A DNA stretch of 64,000 nucleotides from CAVOGJ01 sp963700865 (GTDB lineage: Bacteria; Planctomycetota; Planctomycetia; Pirellulales; Pirellulaceae), in assembly GCA_963700865.1 (NCBI GenBank), contig CAVOZC010000022.1, positions 1 to 64,000 on the forward strand, in the 5' to 3' direction. The translations under genes and the position numbers were made by a program. The first letter of the stretch is position 1. The number at the start of each line of letters is the position of its first letter. Positions 1 through 9,155 of this stretch are shown piece after piece. The notes beneath the pieces are model-generated. The model had not been told where the DNA came from. It ran no database searches and saw only the letters and a list, made by a program, of their open reading frames with translations.

Positions 1-937
1 GCTCGACGGCGTGGGGGAAAGCGGTGGCGATGACCGGCTTGCCTGCCGCGAGAGCTTCGACCAGCACGCCCGACGTAACCTGTTCGGTTGATTCGTAGGG
101 AAGCACGACCAAGTCCGCTTTGCGAACTGCAACCGCCAGTGCATCGATGTCGAGATACTGGTCGTCGAACTCGACGACATCATCGAGCCCGAGATCATGG
201 ACCCGGGCAACCAGACCCTCGAGGTAGGCATCACCCTGGGAAGCCTGGACCTTGGGATGCGTCTTGCCCAAAATGATGTAACGAGGAAGGGGAAGAAGGT
301 CCCGGAGAGAGGCGAAGGCGTCGATCGCCATCTCCAGGCCCTTGCCCGGCCCGATGAGGCCCCACGTAAGCACGACCGGACGGGTCCCGTTCGCCAAGGA
401 CGGGCCACCCAGGCTGACTCTCGCTCCGTGCGGAACCATGCGAACCTTGCCCGGGTCGATCCCGTATCCCTTTACAAGCCGCCGGTTGGCAGTATCGCTC
501 ATCACGATCGTCCGGTCGGCCAGGGCGACCACACTCTCCAAAATCGACCGTTGGCTTGGACTGGGCCGGCTGAGGACCGTATGAAGCGTGACGACCGCCG
601 GAACATTGAGGCCGGACAGCAGATCGAGAACTTCGCGTCCATCGGGTCCGCCGTAGATCCCGTACTCGTGTTGGACAAAAACGGCGTCGAAGGAATTGAG
701 TGCTTCGATCGCAGTGAGGAGGGAGGCCGCGTTGCCGTTGAGATGTTCGAGGATGACTTCCGGTTTGAGCTCGCCAAGTCGGTCGTCTACCAGGCTCACC
801 ACGCCCAGACCATCGTCTGAGCCACGGCCGCCGCCGACGGCTCCGCGCAGGGCGGCCGCAAACGTCGCCAACCCGCACGACGTGGGCGGGTAGGTACTCA
901 GAAATGCGATCGAAGGAAGTCTCGTGGTGTGCCTCAT
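1..937 (-). CDS. GT4-family glycosyltransferase (C-terminus beyond window)
   Basis: The frame is open from an ATG at 937 to the window edge, about 312 codons, so the C-terminus is missing. The N-terminus (FLSTYPPTSCGLATF) is the nucleotide-sugar glycosyltransferase start seen in a GT4 subgroup. Further on are a VQHEYGIYGG segment, a PHGA loop, the LTWGLIGPGKGLE turn that begins the second Rossmann domain, and a V(V)LPYESTEQVTSGVLVEAL segment that fits the donor-binding E-x7-E region. It should transfer a sugar from an activated donor in the cytoplasm; the acceptor cannot be told. No SD is obvious before 937. The neighbouring genes do not suggest a pathway. Confidence 0.8.
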   Translation of the reverse strand, partial: MRHTTRLPSIAFLSTYPPTSCGLATFAAALRGAVGGGRGSDDGLGVVSLVDDRLGELKPEVILEHLNGNAASLLTAIEALNSFDAVFVQHEYGIYGGPDGREVLDLLSGLNVPAVVTLHTVLSRPSPSQRSILESVVALADRTIVMSDTANRRLVKGYGIDPGKVRMVPHGARVSLGGPSLANGTRPVVLTWGLIGPGKGLEMAIDAFASLRDLLPLPRYIILGKTHPKVQASQGDAYLEGLVARVHDLGLDDVVEFDDQYLDIDALAVAVRKADLVVLPYESTEQVTSGVLVEALAAGKPVIATAFPHAVE

Positions 938-1169
938 ACAATGTCCATTCTCTCGAACTGTTGCCAAATGGCGCCGGTTCGTTGATGCGACAGCCATCGC
1001 TCATCCGGGCGGAGGAGGGTGAACTCGAGGAGAACGCCGGGGGGCAATGAGAGGCTGAGGCTGGGGCCGCCTTGAATACTTAATTATACAGGGAAACCCG
1101 GGCTACTGATAGCTGCCACCGGCGCAAGCGGTCGAACGTCTGCAAACCGGCGGATCGAAAACTCAAGCC

Positions 1170-2426
1170 TCAACCAACCGACTCGATGCGGAGCCGATCG
1201 ATCCGTCGCCGGTCCATCTCTAGAACGGTCAAGCGGTACCCCGCCACCTCGACCGAGTCTCCTTCCGTCGGTATGTCACCGGCGATCGACAAGAACAACC
1301 CGCCGGCCGTCGCGTACGGACCCTCGGGGAACTCTTTGCCGAGCGTCTCTCCCAGTTCTTCGACGGAAACCCGGCCATCGGCGACCCAGGTATCTCCATC
1401 GATGGCGACGGTGGCCGGTGTCCCCGGGTCGTATTCGTCCTGAAGCTCCCCGACCAACTCGGACACGAGGTCTTTGATGGTGAGGATACCTTCCACTCCA
1501 CCGTGCTCATCGAGGATGGCTGCGAACCCGGCCCGCCGCAGCCGCATCTGATGCAAGGCAGTCAGTACCGGAGTGCTTTCCGGGACGTACAAAGGTTCAC
1601 GCAATAACCGGCGAATCTGTTCGGGACCCTCGGGATACTGCACCCGGTAGAGATCTTTGAAATAGAGAACCCCGAGCATCTGATCGAGGTCGGCGTCTGG
1701 AGCGATCACCGGGTAGCGAGAGTGACCGGTGTTAGCCACCGCCAGGCGAACTTGCTCGGCAGTGACGGGATGCTCGAGAGCAACGACGTCGACTCGTGGT
1801 GTCATAACGTCGCGGACGGGTCGATCGGCCAGCGAGAACAGAGAGTCGATGATCTCCCGTTCGGCCTCCTCGATCTCGCCTGCCTCCTCGCCGAGGACCG
1901 CCATCGATCGGATATCTTCTTCGGTCACGAGCGTTGAGGCGTGAGTGGCGTGGACCCCGAGTATCCGGAGAATCGCCCGGCTCAATGCCACGAAGAGGCG
2001 CGCCACCGGCTGAAGGACTCGGGTCAATCTCCACAAGGCTCCGGCCACCGTGAGGGCGTATTGATCGGGTCGTCGGGCCGCAAGTGTCTTCGGAGTGATC
2101 TCGCCGACGACCAGAATGATGGCCGTCACGGCGAACGTCGACAGCCAGGGACCCCATGATTCCCCGACCAATGCGATGGCCAGGGTGGTAGCTACCGACG
2201 CTCCAAGGATGTTGACGAAGTTGTTGGCGAGCAGCAGCGTGCCGATGGTGCTTTCCAGGTCGGCCAGCAACAATTCGAGTCGCTCTCCCCGTTTGCCGCG
2301 TTGTGCCAGCTGATGGGCTCGTTCCCGCGGTACGGCGACGATTGCCGTCTCAGATCCAGAGAGGAAACCGGAGGACACGATGCACAGGCCAAAAACGATC
2401 AACAGGACGATCTTGAGGGTGGTCAT
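1170..2426 (-). CDS. CNNM/CorC (HlyC, UPF0053) transmembrane CBS-domain protein
   Basis: The 418-residue protein has the full family layout. An N-terminal CNNM/DUF21 membrane domain (hydrophobic segments near residues 5-25, 60-85, 95-112 and 125-145, with the conserved GEITPKTLA) is followed by two CBS motifs (about 205-330) and a C-terminal CorC_HlyC domain (about 345-415). Relatives are Mg2+/cobalt efflux-associated transporters; the old name haemolysin is misleading. The start (MTTLKIVLLIVFGL) opens directly into the first membrane helix, and the length is usual for the family. A response-regulator gene on the same strand ends about 100 bases upstream, so the two could be co-transcribed. 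Confidence 0.9.
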   Translation of the reverse strand: MTTLKIVLLIVFGLCIVSSGFLSGSETAIVAVPRERAHQLAQRGKRGERLELLLADLESTIGTLLLANNFVNILGASVATTLAIALVGESWGPWLSTFAVTAIILVVGEITPKTLAARRPDQYALTVAGALWRLTRVLQPVARLFVALSRAILRILGVHATHASTLVTEEDIRSMAVLGEEAGEIEEAEREIIDSLFSLADRPVRDVMTPRVDVVALEHPVTAEQVRLAVANTGHSRYPVIAPDADLDQMLGVLYFKDLYRVQYPEGPEQIRRLLREPLYVPESTPVLTALHQMRLRRAGFAAILDEHGGVEGILTIKDLVSELVGELQDEYDPGTPATVAIDGDTWVADGRVSVEELGETLGKEFPEGPYATAGGLFLSIAGDIPTEGDSVEVAGYRLTVLEMDRRRIDRLRIESVG

Positions 2427-2527
2427 GGATCGAGCTTACGAGTCGGCAGGCCTCGTCGTCGAGCGGCGAGGCGGGTATTGCTCGGCGGGCTCCCCCACGG
2501 CCGAGGGTTCACCGGCCGGATTCGGGT

Positions 2528-2918
2528 TCACTCCGAGCGACCTGCGGCCAGGCTGGCGTCGGTGGTGGTCGCAATGGCCGCTCGCAATTGCTGAGACGTG
2601 AACGGTTTGACCACCCAGGCGTCGGCTGCCGACCGTCCGGCGATGAATTCGTCTGCGGTTCGATCGAGCAGCAACACGATGCGCATGCCGGGGATTTCGT
2701 GGAAGAACTCGGCCTCGCGCAACGCCCTGCGCCACTGCCATGCCGCCCATCGAACCGACCTGCAGGTCAACCAGAACTACGTCGGGCTGAAACTCGCTGG
2801 CCAACTGCGCAACCCGGCGAGGGTCAGACGTTTCGCGGATGACCGTCCCCGGATCCGACAAGGCTGCAATGGCCTCGTTGCGGATCCATGGTTCATCGGC
2901 TACGAGAAGTACTTTCAT
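2528..2918 (-). CDS. Stand-alone response-regulator receiver domain (frameshifted)
   Basis: A receiver-only protein of about 130 residues begins MKVLLVADEP. It carries the phospho-acceptor strand VVLVDLQVGSMGGMAV and, in another frame, the second half IVLLLDRTADEF...DAWVVKPFTSQQLRAAI with the conserved Lys of the VVKPF motif. The two parts join if one base is removed near 2,725, so the break is probably a sequence error. The usual acidic pair is represented by Asp-Glu (ADEP). There is no output domain, so it would act by protein-protein contact or as a phosphate relay. It lies divergent from the nfeD-like gene, and no partner kinase is in view. Confidence 0.75.
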
Positions 2919-2941
2919 AGGAGGGGACTTTAGTTGATGCG

Positions 2942-2995
2942 GGCGAGCCACAGGCTCGCCGTACTTCGTATTCCGTACTTTGTACTTCGTACTTC
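2942..2995. repeat. Hairpin plus GTACTT-rich intergenic repeat
   Basis: GGCGAGCC-aca-GGCTCGCC (2,942-2,960) is a perfect 8-bp stem with a 3-base loop. It is followed by five near-copies of TACTTCGTA/TACTTTGTA (2,961-2,995). A relative built on GTACT/GTACC units lies at 17,091-17,125. It sits between the divergent response-regulator and nfeD-like genes, and would be translated if nfeD started at 2,937. Confidence 0.6.
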
Positions 2996-3005
2996 ACTGC
3001 TTCCT

Positions 3006-4292
3006 ATGATGGCCGGCGTGATTCGACCTTTCCTCTTGCTCATGGCCTTGCTGGCCGCGCTGGCGATGATGCCTGCGGCGGGCGCGCAGGAAGTGGCCCC
3101 GCTCGATGTGGTCGTGGTGTCGGGTCCTCTCGATGAGAGCATGATCCGTTTCGTAGAGGAGACGGTGACCGAAGCAGCTGCCGATGGGTCCCAGGCGGCG
3201 ATCATTCAACTCGACTCGGAGGGTGCGCTCAGCAACGACATTGAGGACCTCATCAACCTGTTCCAGGATCCACCGCTGCCCCTGGTGGTCTGGATTGGGG
3301 ATGCCCCAGCCATTGCCTATGGGGGAGCGGCCCAATTGCTCCTGGTTGCGCCGTTGAAGACGGCTGCGCCGGGCGCTGAGATCGGCTACCTGACGCCGAC
3401 CGTGGCCGGTTCGAAAGGCGGCTCGGACATTGTGGCGGGGCTTTCGGCGTTTCCGAGGTTCGTGGAGACGGTGATCATCGAAGACGCAATCCCCGGCTTC
3501 ATTGATGCCGCTCTTCCCTCGATCGGGCAGGTGGTTGTCTGGCTGAACGGGCAGGAGGTCCGATCTCAGCGAGGTGCCGCCACGTTGCTGACCGCTCGGG
3601 AGGAAACCGGCGAAGACGGTGCCGTTCGGATGCTGCCGGCCGCCCAGGTGCGCTTCCACGAACCAGGACTCTTCACCCGGACGCTTCGATTGTCGGTTCG
3701 GCCGGAAGCTGCTTTCTTCTTTCTGGTGATGGGCCTCACCGTTGCGGCGTTTGAGTTCTACGCCATCGGACCGGGTTTGGCTGCCGCCACCGGAGTTATT
3801 TCGCTACTCATCGCCGGCTACGGTCTTTCGGTGCTGCCGGTTCGGTGGTGGGCGCTGGTGCTCATCGGGCTCGGACTGCTGGTGTACACCGCAGAGTTCC
3901 AACGCCGCTCCTTCGGAATCCTCAGCATTCTGGCCACCGGAGCGCTCGTGGTTGGTGGTCTCTTTATTACCGATGCGGCTCCGCAGATAACGCCGTCTCC
4001 CTGGGGCGTCGTTCTCACCGTCCTGGCAGCCATGTTCTTCTACCTGATCGCCATGCCGGTCGTGGCCCGGTCTCGATTCTCGACGGGCACGATTGGGCGG
4101 GATCATCTCATCGGCCGGCGCGGGACGGCGGTGACCGTCCTCGGTCCGGAGGGAACCGTCGAGGTCGATGGCGCCCGCTGGCGTGCCCGGGCGCATCGAG
4201 AGGCCGGGATCACTCCCGGAGACGCGGTCATTGTGACGGCCATTGGGGGCCTGGTACTCGAGGTCGACCCGGTTACCGATACGACCGAGTAG
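3006..4292 (+). CDS. NfeD-family membrane protein with ClpP-class protease-like domain
   Basis: From ATG 3,006 the protein has about 428 residues. It comprises a signal peptide (GVIRPFLLLMALLAALAMM...GAQ), a ClpP/crotonase-like periplasmic domain (PLDVVVVSGPLDESM...AAIIQLDSEGALS...VVWIGDAPAIAYGGAAQL), four or five membrane helices (about residues 215-345) and a C-terminal OB fold (LIGRRGTAVTVLGPEGTVEVDG). This is the long NfeD (1510-type) architecture, usually linked to stomatin/flotillin quality control; no stomatin gene follows here. The expected catalytic serine is not clear: the segment after IAYGGAAQLL lacks the usual ASAG. An SD-like AGGAGGGG at 2,919-2,926 would suit TTG 2,934 or ATG 2,937, which would add about 23 residues encoded by the GTACTT repeat. 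I prefer 3,006 because of the clean signal peptide. Confidence 0.85.
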   Translation: MMAGVIRPFLLLMALLAALAMMPAAGAQEVAPLDVVVVSGPLDESMIRFVEETVTEAAADGSQAAIIQLDSEGALSNDIEDLINLFQDPPLPLVVWIGDAPAIAYGGAAQLLLVAPLKTAAPGAEIGYLTPTVAGSKGGSDIVAGLSAFPRFVETVIIEDAIPGFIDAALPSIGQVVVWLNGQEVRSQRGAATLLTAREETGEDGAVRMLPAAQVRFHEPGLFTRTLRLSVRPEAAFFFLVMGLTVAAFEFYAIGPGLAAATGVISLLIAGYGLSVLPVRWWALVLIGLGLLVYTAEFQRRSFGILSILATGALVVGGLFITDAAPQITPSPWGVVLTVLAAMFFYLIAMPVVARSRFSTGTIGRDHLIGRRGTAVTVLGPEGTVEVDGARWRARAHREAGITPGDAVIVTAIGGLVLEVDPVTDTTE

Positions 4293-4485
4293 GGGTGGTG
4301 GGAGCGGACCCCTGCCGGCCCCGTCACTGCGGTGCCTACACCCAATCTCTCGCGGTTTTGGGGGTGACGGTCCGAGGTTGGTTTCCGCCGGAAGTAAGAA
4401 GGCCGGACCCGCAGCGTTTTGCCTCTCCCGCTGGCGGCCCGGAGAGGGTGGTGGGTTCAAGATTGTCGGCTTCAGGGCGCAACAG

Positions 4486-4508
4486 AACACCCAAAAGGGT
4501 GTTTTTTT
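4486..4508 (+). terminator. Rho-independent terminator upstream of whiB
   Basis: AACACCC-AAAA-GGGTGTT forms a perfect 7-bp stem (4,486-4,503) followed by five further T residues (4,504-4,508). Confidence 0.8.
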
Positions 4509-4595
4509 GAGTGGCCGGGATCGCGAATTCTTTTCCAGATTTCCTAAATTTTCCTGGCGGGTCTTGAAACCCACTGGTAAGTTTCGGCGGCATTT

Positions 4596-4610
4596 GGAGG
4601 AGGAGGAGGA
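4596..4610 (+). promoter_or_regulatory. Unusually long SD of whiB
   Basis: GGAGG repeated in register (four overlapping GGAGGA units) ends 8 bases before ATG 4,619. It supports that start over the in-frame ATG at 4,625 and over downstream ATGs in the other frame. Confidence 0.7.
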
Positions 4611-4618
4611 CCAAACCA

Positions 4619-4880
4619 ATGGTGATGACGTCTGTCGCAGGCAACTGGCAACCGCGTGCCCTCTGCCGTGGAAATCATTCCCACCTCTTTTTCCCTCCCA
4701 GCACCTTTGAGCGCAAGGAAGAGCGCGAAACGGCGCGAGATTCGAGCCAAGGCTATTTGCAAGGCATGTCCGGTGAAGGGCGATTGTCTGGAGTCGGCCG
4801 TCGACATCCGCGAGCCGTACGGCATCTGGGGTGGCCTCACCGAGGTCGAGCGTCGGGAATTCTCGGTCCGGACGGCCTGA
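4619..4880 (+). CDS. WhiB-family iron-sulfur transcription factor (frameshifted)
   Basis: The protein is about 86 residues after removing one A near 4,729. It begins MVMTSVAGNWQPRALCRG and shows FFPP, then CKACPVKGDC and GIWGGLTEVERREF. The four cysteines (one in ALCRG, then C-x2-C-x5-C) bind a [4Fe-4S] cluster in this family, and G-I-W-G-G is the turn that contacts the sigma factor. WhiB proteins are essentially confined to Actinobacteria and their phages, so this gene fixes the lineage of the left part of the window. The short spacing and basic C-terminus resemble WhiB1/WhiB2-like housekeeping members, but the subgroup cannot be settled. The strong SD argues that the gene is expressed and that the break is a sequence error. 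Confidence 0.85.
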
Positions 4881-4899
4881 GGCCTGCTCGTCAGAGCGC

Positions 4900-6705
4900 C
4901 TAGGTCGCCGGGCGCAAGCTTCTGGTATCGCCGCTTCGCATCGTTACCCGCCTCGCATCGAGGTACTCCAGGAGCGGGACCGCATATTTGCGTGAGAACC
5001 CGAAAGCGTCCCGGAAATCCGCAACGGTGAATGGCTGCGGCAACGAATCGAGTCGTTGGATGATCTCATCGATCTGCTCGGGCAGGTAGATCAGGTCTTC
5101 TCCGATTCTCACTACCCGGTCTTGCCTGACCAATGCGTGCAGTAGTTCCTTGTCGATGCCCAGGTCCTTGGTGCGCGGCACAGCAAAACCCGAGGCGACC
5201 AAGGTGGCTCGCAGGCTCTCCCAGGCCGCCTCCTGACTGCTGGTGAGCGAGCCGCCGAATCCCTCAACAGCCACGGTGGCACCGTCGTCGCGAAGTGTTC
5301 GGGAGGTAGCTACGAGGGCTTCGACTACAGCCGGGTCGATCTCGAGACGGCTGGCCAGGCTGGCTTTGGGGATTCCCGGCCGCAGCGGATTGTCTCGATG
5401 GAACACCGTGACCGTGTGCAATGCTTCGGTGGACAACCAGCTTGCCGATTCCTCCGAGAGGGCCAGCGGCCCGGCGATGACCGCTCCCATCGGGGCTCCC
5501 CCACCTGAGTCGGCTGAGAGGCGGGCCAAAGAGTCGCGGCCTCGAACCTCGAGGAGCGAGGAGGCCTTCTGATCGGGGGAGCTTGCGGCCGCCGTCCGGA
5601 GGGTCTCCACGGTCGGGCGGAGGTCGGAGATTCTGGCGGCGGGGTGGGGGTCGAGCACCCGGCCGCCCCCGACAACGGCTCTGCGACCGACCTCGCGCAA
5701 GATGAAGCGATCGCCGACCTTGAGCGGAAGAGGCTGCGACAACTGCAAGATGGCCGGTCCGGAACCTACCAGCTCTGCGGTTTCGACCAGCCGGAGCCGC
5801 ACCGGCCAGGCTCCACTGCCGAGGTGCAAGTGGTAGGCACCGCGGTTGGTGAGGGGTTCTTCGAGGTAGCGGGCCGTATCGATTTGCACCAGGACCGTTT
5901 CGGTTGGGTACCAATCATCGGGCCGACCCAACATGGCACCCCGGGCAACTTCCGCGCGTTCCAATCCGACCAGGTTCACGGCTACCCGATTGTGGGGGGT
6001 GACCCGGAGATGGTCTTTCTCGTGGCTCTGCAAACCGCGCACCCGGCCTCGCAACCTGCCCGGCCAGATCTCCAGCTGATCACCGGCAGCCAGAGGACCA
6101 TCGAGCAGAGTGCCGGTGACTACGGTGCCTGCGCCGGTGATCGTGAAGGAACGATCGACCCACAACCGAGGCCGACCAACATCGACCAGGGAAGGTCCGA
6201 TCTCCCGAATGATCACTTCGAGAACCCTCCGCAGATCGTCCATTCCCCGGTTGGACATCGGGGACACAGGGATAATCGGCACACCGGCCAGCGATGTGCC
6301 GGCCAGCTTCTCCTCAACCTCGAGCGTGACGAACTCGAGCAACTCGTCGTCGACCCGGTCGGCCTTGGTCACCGCGACCAGACCGCTCCGTACACCCAGG
6401 AGGTCGAGAACTGCCAGGTGTTCTTCGGATTGCGGCATCCATCCCTCGTCTGCGGCGACCACGAAGAGCGCAACGTCGATTGCCTCAGAGCCCGCCAGCA
6501 TGTTCTTGATGAAGCGCTCATGTCCTGGCACATCCACGAAGGAGATTTCGACCCCGTCCGCCAGGGTGGTCCAGGCAAATCCGAGATCGATCGTGAGCCC
6601 GCGCCGTTTCTCTTCCTCCCAGCGATCGGGGTCCCGGCCGGTGAGGGCTCGGACCAGGGTCGATTTGCCGTGATCGACGTGTCCGGCGGTGCCTACGACC
6701 GGCAT
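4900..6705 (-). CDS. selB: Selenocysteine-specific translation elongation factor SelB
   Basis: From ATG 6,705 (MPVVGTAGHVDHGKST) the protein has 601 residues. G1 is GHVDHGKS (8-15), the switch region RRGLTIDLGFAW (34-45), G3 DVPGHE (58-63) and G4 TKAD (113-116). Elongation-factor domains II and III follow, then a C-terminal run of winged-helix modules ending YAVPLLEYLDARRVTMR, which bind the SECIS hairpin. It delivers Sec-tRNA to UGA codons on the ribosome. The open frame extends 42 codons upstream, but the start chosen places the G domain at the N-terminus as in all SelB and overlaps the end of selA by 13 bases, a typical coupled selA-selB arrangement. Confidence 0.95.
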   Translation of the reverse strand: MPVVGTAGHVDHGKSTLVRALTGRDPDRWEEEKRRGLTIDLGFAWTTLADGVEISFVDVPGHERFIKNMLAGSEAIDVALFVVAADEGWMPQSEEHLAVLDLLGVRSGLVAVTKADRVDDELLEFVTLEVEEKLAGTSLAGVPIIPVSPMSNRGMDDLRRVLEVIIREIGPSLVDVGRPRLWVDRSFTITGAGTVVTGTLLDGPLAAGDQLEIWPGRLRGRVRGLQSHEKDHLRVTPHNRVAVNLVGLERAEVARGAMLGRPDDWYPTETVLVQIDTARYLEEPLTNRGAYHLHLGSGAWPVRLRLVETAELVGSGPAILQLSQPLPLKVGDRFILREVGRRAVVGGGRVLDPHPAARISDLRPTVETLRTAAASSPDQKASSLLEVRGRDSLARLSADSGGGAPMGAVIAGPLALSEESASWLSTEALHTVTVFHRDNPLRPGIPKASLASRLEIDPAVVEALVATSRTLRDDGATVAVEGFGGSLTSSQEAAWESLRATLVASGFAVPRTKDLGIDKELLHALVRQDRVVRIGEDLIYLPEQIDEIIQRLDSLPQPFTVADFRDAFGFSRKYAVPLLEYLDARRVTMRSGDTRSLRPAT

Positions 6706-8040
6706 GCCGCCTGCAGCGCCCCGATGAGGGCGTCGTCCAGGTGGGTCGGCACGGTCCGAACATCGATGATCAACTCGCCGGTTTCCCTGCGGGCAATCAC
6801 CGGCAAGTCGGACATCAGCAAGCGGTCCCACACCACATCCGCGGAGGGTTTCTGAACGACGAGGACGGGGGAAGGCACGGTTGCTCCGGGAACGGAGCCG
6901 GCTCCTGGGATCGAAGCGCCCGCCCTGATCTCTCCGACGGCTCCGGATCCGGCCAGAAGTTTTTCGAGGCGCATCTGCAGCTCATCGGGTGACATAGCCG
7001 CCATTGCCCAGAAGGGAACCTCGTCCCCGCGGCCGTCGGCATACATCTGGAGGGTCGCAGACAAGGCGGCCAGGGTGGGCCCGTCACAGCGGAGCGCCCG
7101 AGCGATCGGGTGCTTGGCAAGCCGATCGATGAGATCGGCCCGACCGACCAGGATTCCCGCCTGCGGCCCGCCCAACAGCTTGTCGCCGGAGAAGAGCACC
7201 AGGTCTGCGCCGGCCTCCAATGCTTGGCGGACTCCCGGCTCATCCGCCAACCAGTTGGGCGGAGGGCCGGACAACCACGGGACGTTCTCATCAAGCAGCC
7301 CACTGCCAACGTCGTAAACCAGCGGCAGAGCGTGCCGGTGGGCCAATTCGACCATGGCCGCTAGATCCACTTCTTCGGTGAAGCCAACGACCCGGTAATT
7401 GGAGGTATGTACTTTGAGTAGCAGCGCCGTTTCCTCGGCCAACAGCCGAGGCGAAATCAGCGAGGTGGGTTCGATTCGTTGTGCCAACCTCAACCATGGT
7501 TGCGCCGGTGGCGGCCATCAGCTCTGGGAGCCGGTACGAGCCACCGATTTCGATGAGCTCGCCGCGCGACACCGGCACTTGTTTTCTCGGGGCGAGGGTC
7601 GCCAGCGTTAGGTAGAGACTGGCCGCGTTGTTGTTGACGATGAGCGCCGCATCGGCTCCTGTCAACACCCGGGCCAACTCGCGCGCGTACCCGCCTCTTC
7701 CACCGCGATTGCCGGTGATGAGGTCGAATTCCACATTGCCGTAGGACGTGGCCGCCTCCTGAGCTGCATCGGCCGCCTCTTGGGCGAGCGGTGCCCGGCC
7801 CAGGTTTGTGTGCAAAAGCACCCCGGTAGCGTTGATGACCGAGCGAGGCCGTCGGGCATGGAGATGCTCGACCATCCGCTGAGCGATTGCCTGCGGATCT
7901 GCGTCCGTTCCCTGGTTGATCTCTTCTCTCGCCCGGGCGATGGCGGCTCTGGCACACTCGATGACAAGAGAACGCGGGAGTCCCGCGGCAGGCAGGCTGC
8001 GCACAAGAGCGTCGACGGACGGTAGGTCACGAAGCGGCAT
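6693..8040 (-). CDS. selA: L-seryl-tRNA(Sec) selenium transferase SelA (frameshifted)
   Basis: SelA is a PLP enzyme that converts Ser-tRNA(Sec) to Sec-tRNA(Sec) with selenophosphate. From ATG 8,040 the first part runs through INATGVLLHTNLGRAPL, VEFDLITGNRGGRGGYARE and EVGTTNRTHLADF. The second part, one frame over from about 7,445, continues AEETALLLKVHTSNYRVVGFTE and has the PLP-lysine segment SGDKLLGGPQAG. Removing one G near 7,445 restores a protein of about 448 residues, close to the family length. It overlaps selB downstream. Neither selD nor a tRNA-Sec gene is visible in the window. Confidence 0.92.
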
Positions 8041-8076
8041 GGAGCACAGCATACCGGCGGCGGTATCCTGCCCGAC

Positions 8077-8440
8077 ATGAGCCTCCCCGTCATCTTCGTC
8101 GCCGTATCGGTGATCGAACTACTGGTGCTGGCGGCCGTCGAGGATCGCATCGGGCTGGGTCCCACCCTCGCCATCATCTTGTTCACCGGAATCTTGGGTG
8201 CTTCGCTGGTTCGCAGCCAGGGTTTCGGCGTTCTCTCTCGGGTACGACGTCAGATGAACCAGGGGACCTTCCCCGGTCGTGAGCTTGCTCACGGGGCCCT
8301 GGTACTTGTCGGCGGAGCTCTCTTGCTCACTCCAGGGTTTATCACCGACGCGCCTTGGGTTTGCGCTGATGGTGCCCGCTTTTCGCGAAGTGGTGCGGGT
8401 GCGCGGCATGAGATTTCTGCAACGGCGGGCCCCCCAATGA
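8077..8440 (+). CDS. fxsA: FxsA-family inner-membrane protein (frameshifted)
   Basis: The sequence matches FxsA: two short N-terminal helices with IELLVLAAVEDRIGLGPTLAIILFTGILGASLVRSQG, then LAHGALVLVGGALLLTPGFITD, and after one extra C near 8,351 the continuation ALGFALMVPAFREVVR. FxsA in E. coli alleviates F-plasmid exclusion of phage T7; the cellular role elsewhere is unknown. The stop TGA (8,438-8,440) overlaps the ATG of the next gene in ATGA, so the Nudix gene is probably translationally coupled. It starts 36 bases from the divergent selA start, so the promoters must be compact. Confidence 0.8.
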
Positions 8441-9155
8441 CGATTCGCTCCGCCTCCACCGTTTGTCTACTGCGACCCGAGCCTGACGGGATGGAAGTGC
8501 TCATGGTGCGCCGCTCGTCCGCGTCGGTCTTTGTGGGCGGGGCCTATGTGTTTCCCGGCGGAGCCGTCGACGGTGACGATCATTCCGATCTGGCTCGCCA
8601 GGCCGTGTGCCGGTGTTGACGACTCGGAGATGTTCCCGTGGGCGGCGGCCGCTCTGCGCGAAGCAGCCGAAGAGGCCGGAGTCTTGGTGATGCCCGAGCC
8701 TGATCCGGCTCTCGCTCGGCCTGCACGGGTCTGACCTGTACACGGCCCTCGTGGCGGCCGGAACGGCACTGGACGGCGGTCGGTTGGCGTACTTGTCGAA
8801 CTGGGTGACACCGGCCGGCGAAACCCGCCGTTTCGACACCCGGTTCTTTCTCGCCGAGGTTCCCGCGGGCACCGAGGCGCGACGCCGATGAGCATGAGGT
8901 GACCGAAGCCACGTGGATCACGCCTGCCGCGGCTCTCGATGCGCGCCAAGCAACGGGATTGGTTCATGCTTCCACCCACGGTCCTGACCCTGCGCACGCT
9001 GGCCCGATTCGAGACCCCGGGTGAGGCAGTTGCCTTTGCCGCGCTCGCAAGACAACGTGCCTCGCATCGAACCGAAGCTGGTGGTTGGGGAGGATGGTTC
9101 CATCCGAATCTTGATGCCCGGTCAGCACGGATACGACGATCCGAGCGTCCTCTGA
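8437..9155 (+). CDS. Nudix hydrolase (NUDT7/19-like), multiply frameshifted
   Basis: The protein starts at ATG 8,437 with TIRSASTVCLLRPEPDG and FVGGAYVFPGGAVDGDD. The Nudix box appears one frame over (PWAAAALREAAEEAGVLV with the REAAEEAG core). Later segments in other frames are DLYTALVAAGTALDGG, RFDTRFFLAEVPAGTEA, HEVTEATWITPAAALD and the C-terminal VLTLRTLARFETPGEAV ... IRILMPGQHGYDDPSVL. At least four single-base shifts are needed, but every segment keeps conserved coding sequence, which points to errors rather than decay. Family members hydrolyse nucleoside diphosphates linked to another moiety, CoA derivatives in the NUDT7/19 group. The last 34 bases overlap the convergent MFS gene. Confidence 0.72.

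Larger units (their letters stand above)
4293..4618. other. Long leader between nfeD-like gene and whiB
   Basis: There is no credible coding frame in these 326 bases. A rho-independent terminator lies in the middle (4,486-4,508) and a purine-rich SD at the end. Because the terminator lies about 190 bases after the upstream stop and about 110 before whiB, it may end the nfeD transcript or act as an attenuator in a whiB leader. Confidence 0.5.

Noticed and set aside
2934..3005. NfeD start at TTG 2,934 / ATG 2,937
   Set aside because: It has an SD, but the added residues come from a repeat and would bury the signal peptide; kept only as an alternative.
4380..4480. tRNA-like GGTTCAAGA (possible tRNA-Sec near selB)
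   Set aside because: The flanking bases do not form a T stem, and no acceptor, D or anticodon arm can be folded.
8437..9155. Nudix region as a true pseudogene
   Set aside because: Each segment between breaks retains conserved motifs, and the same kind of one-base break affects essential genes throughout, so error is likelier than decay.
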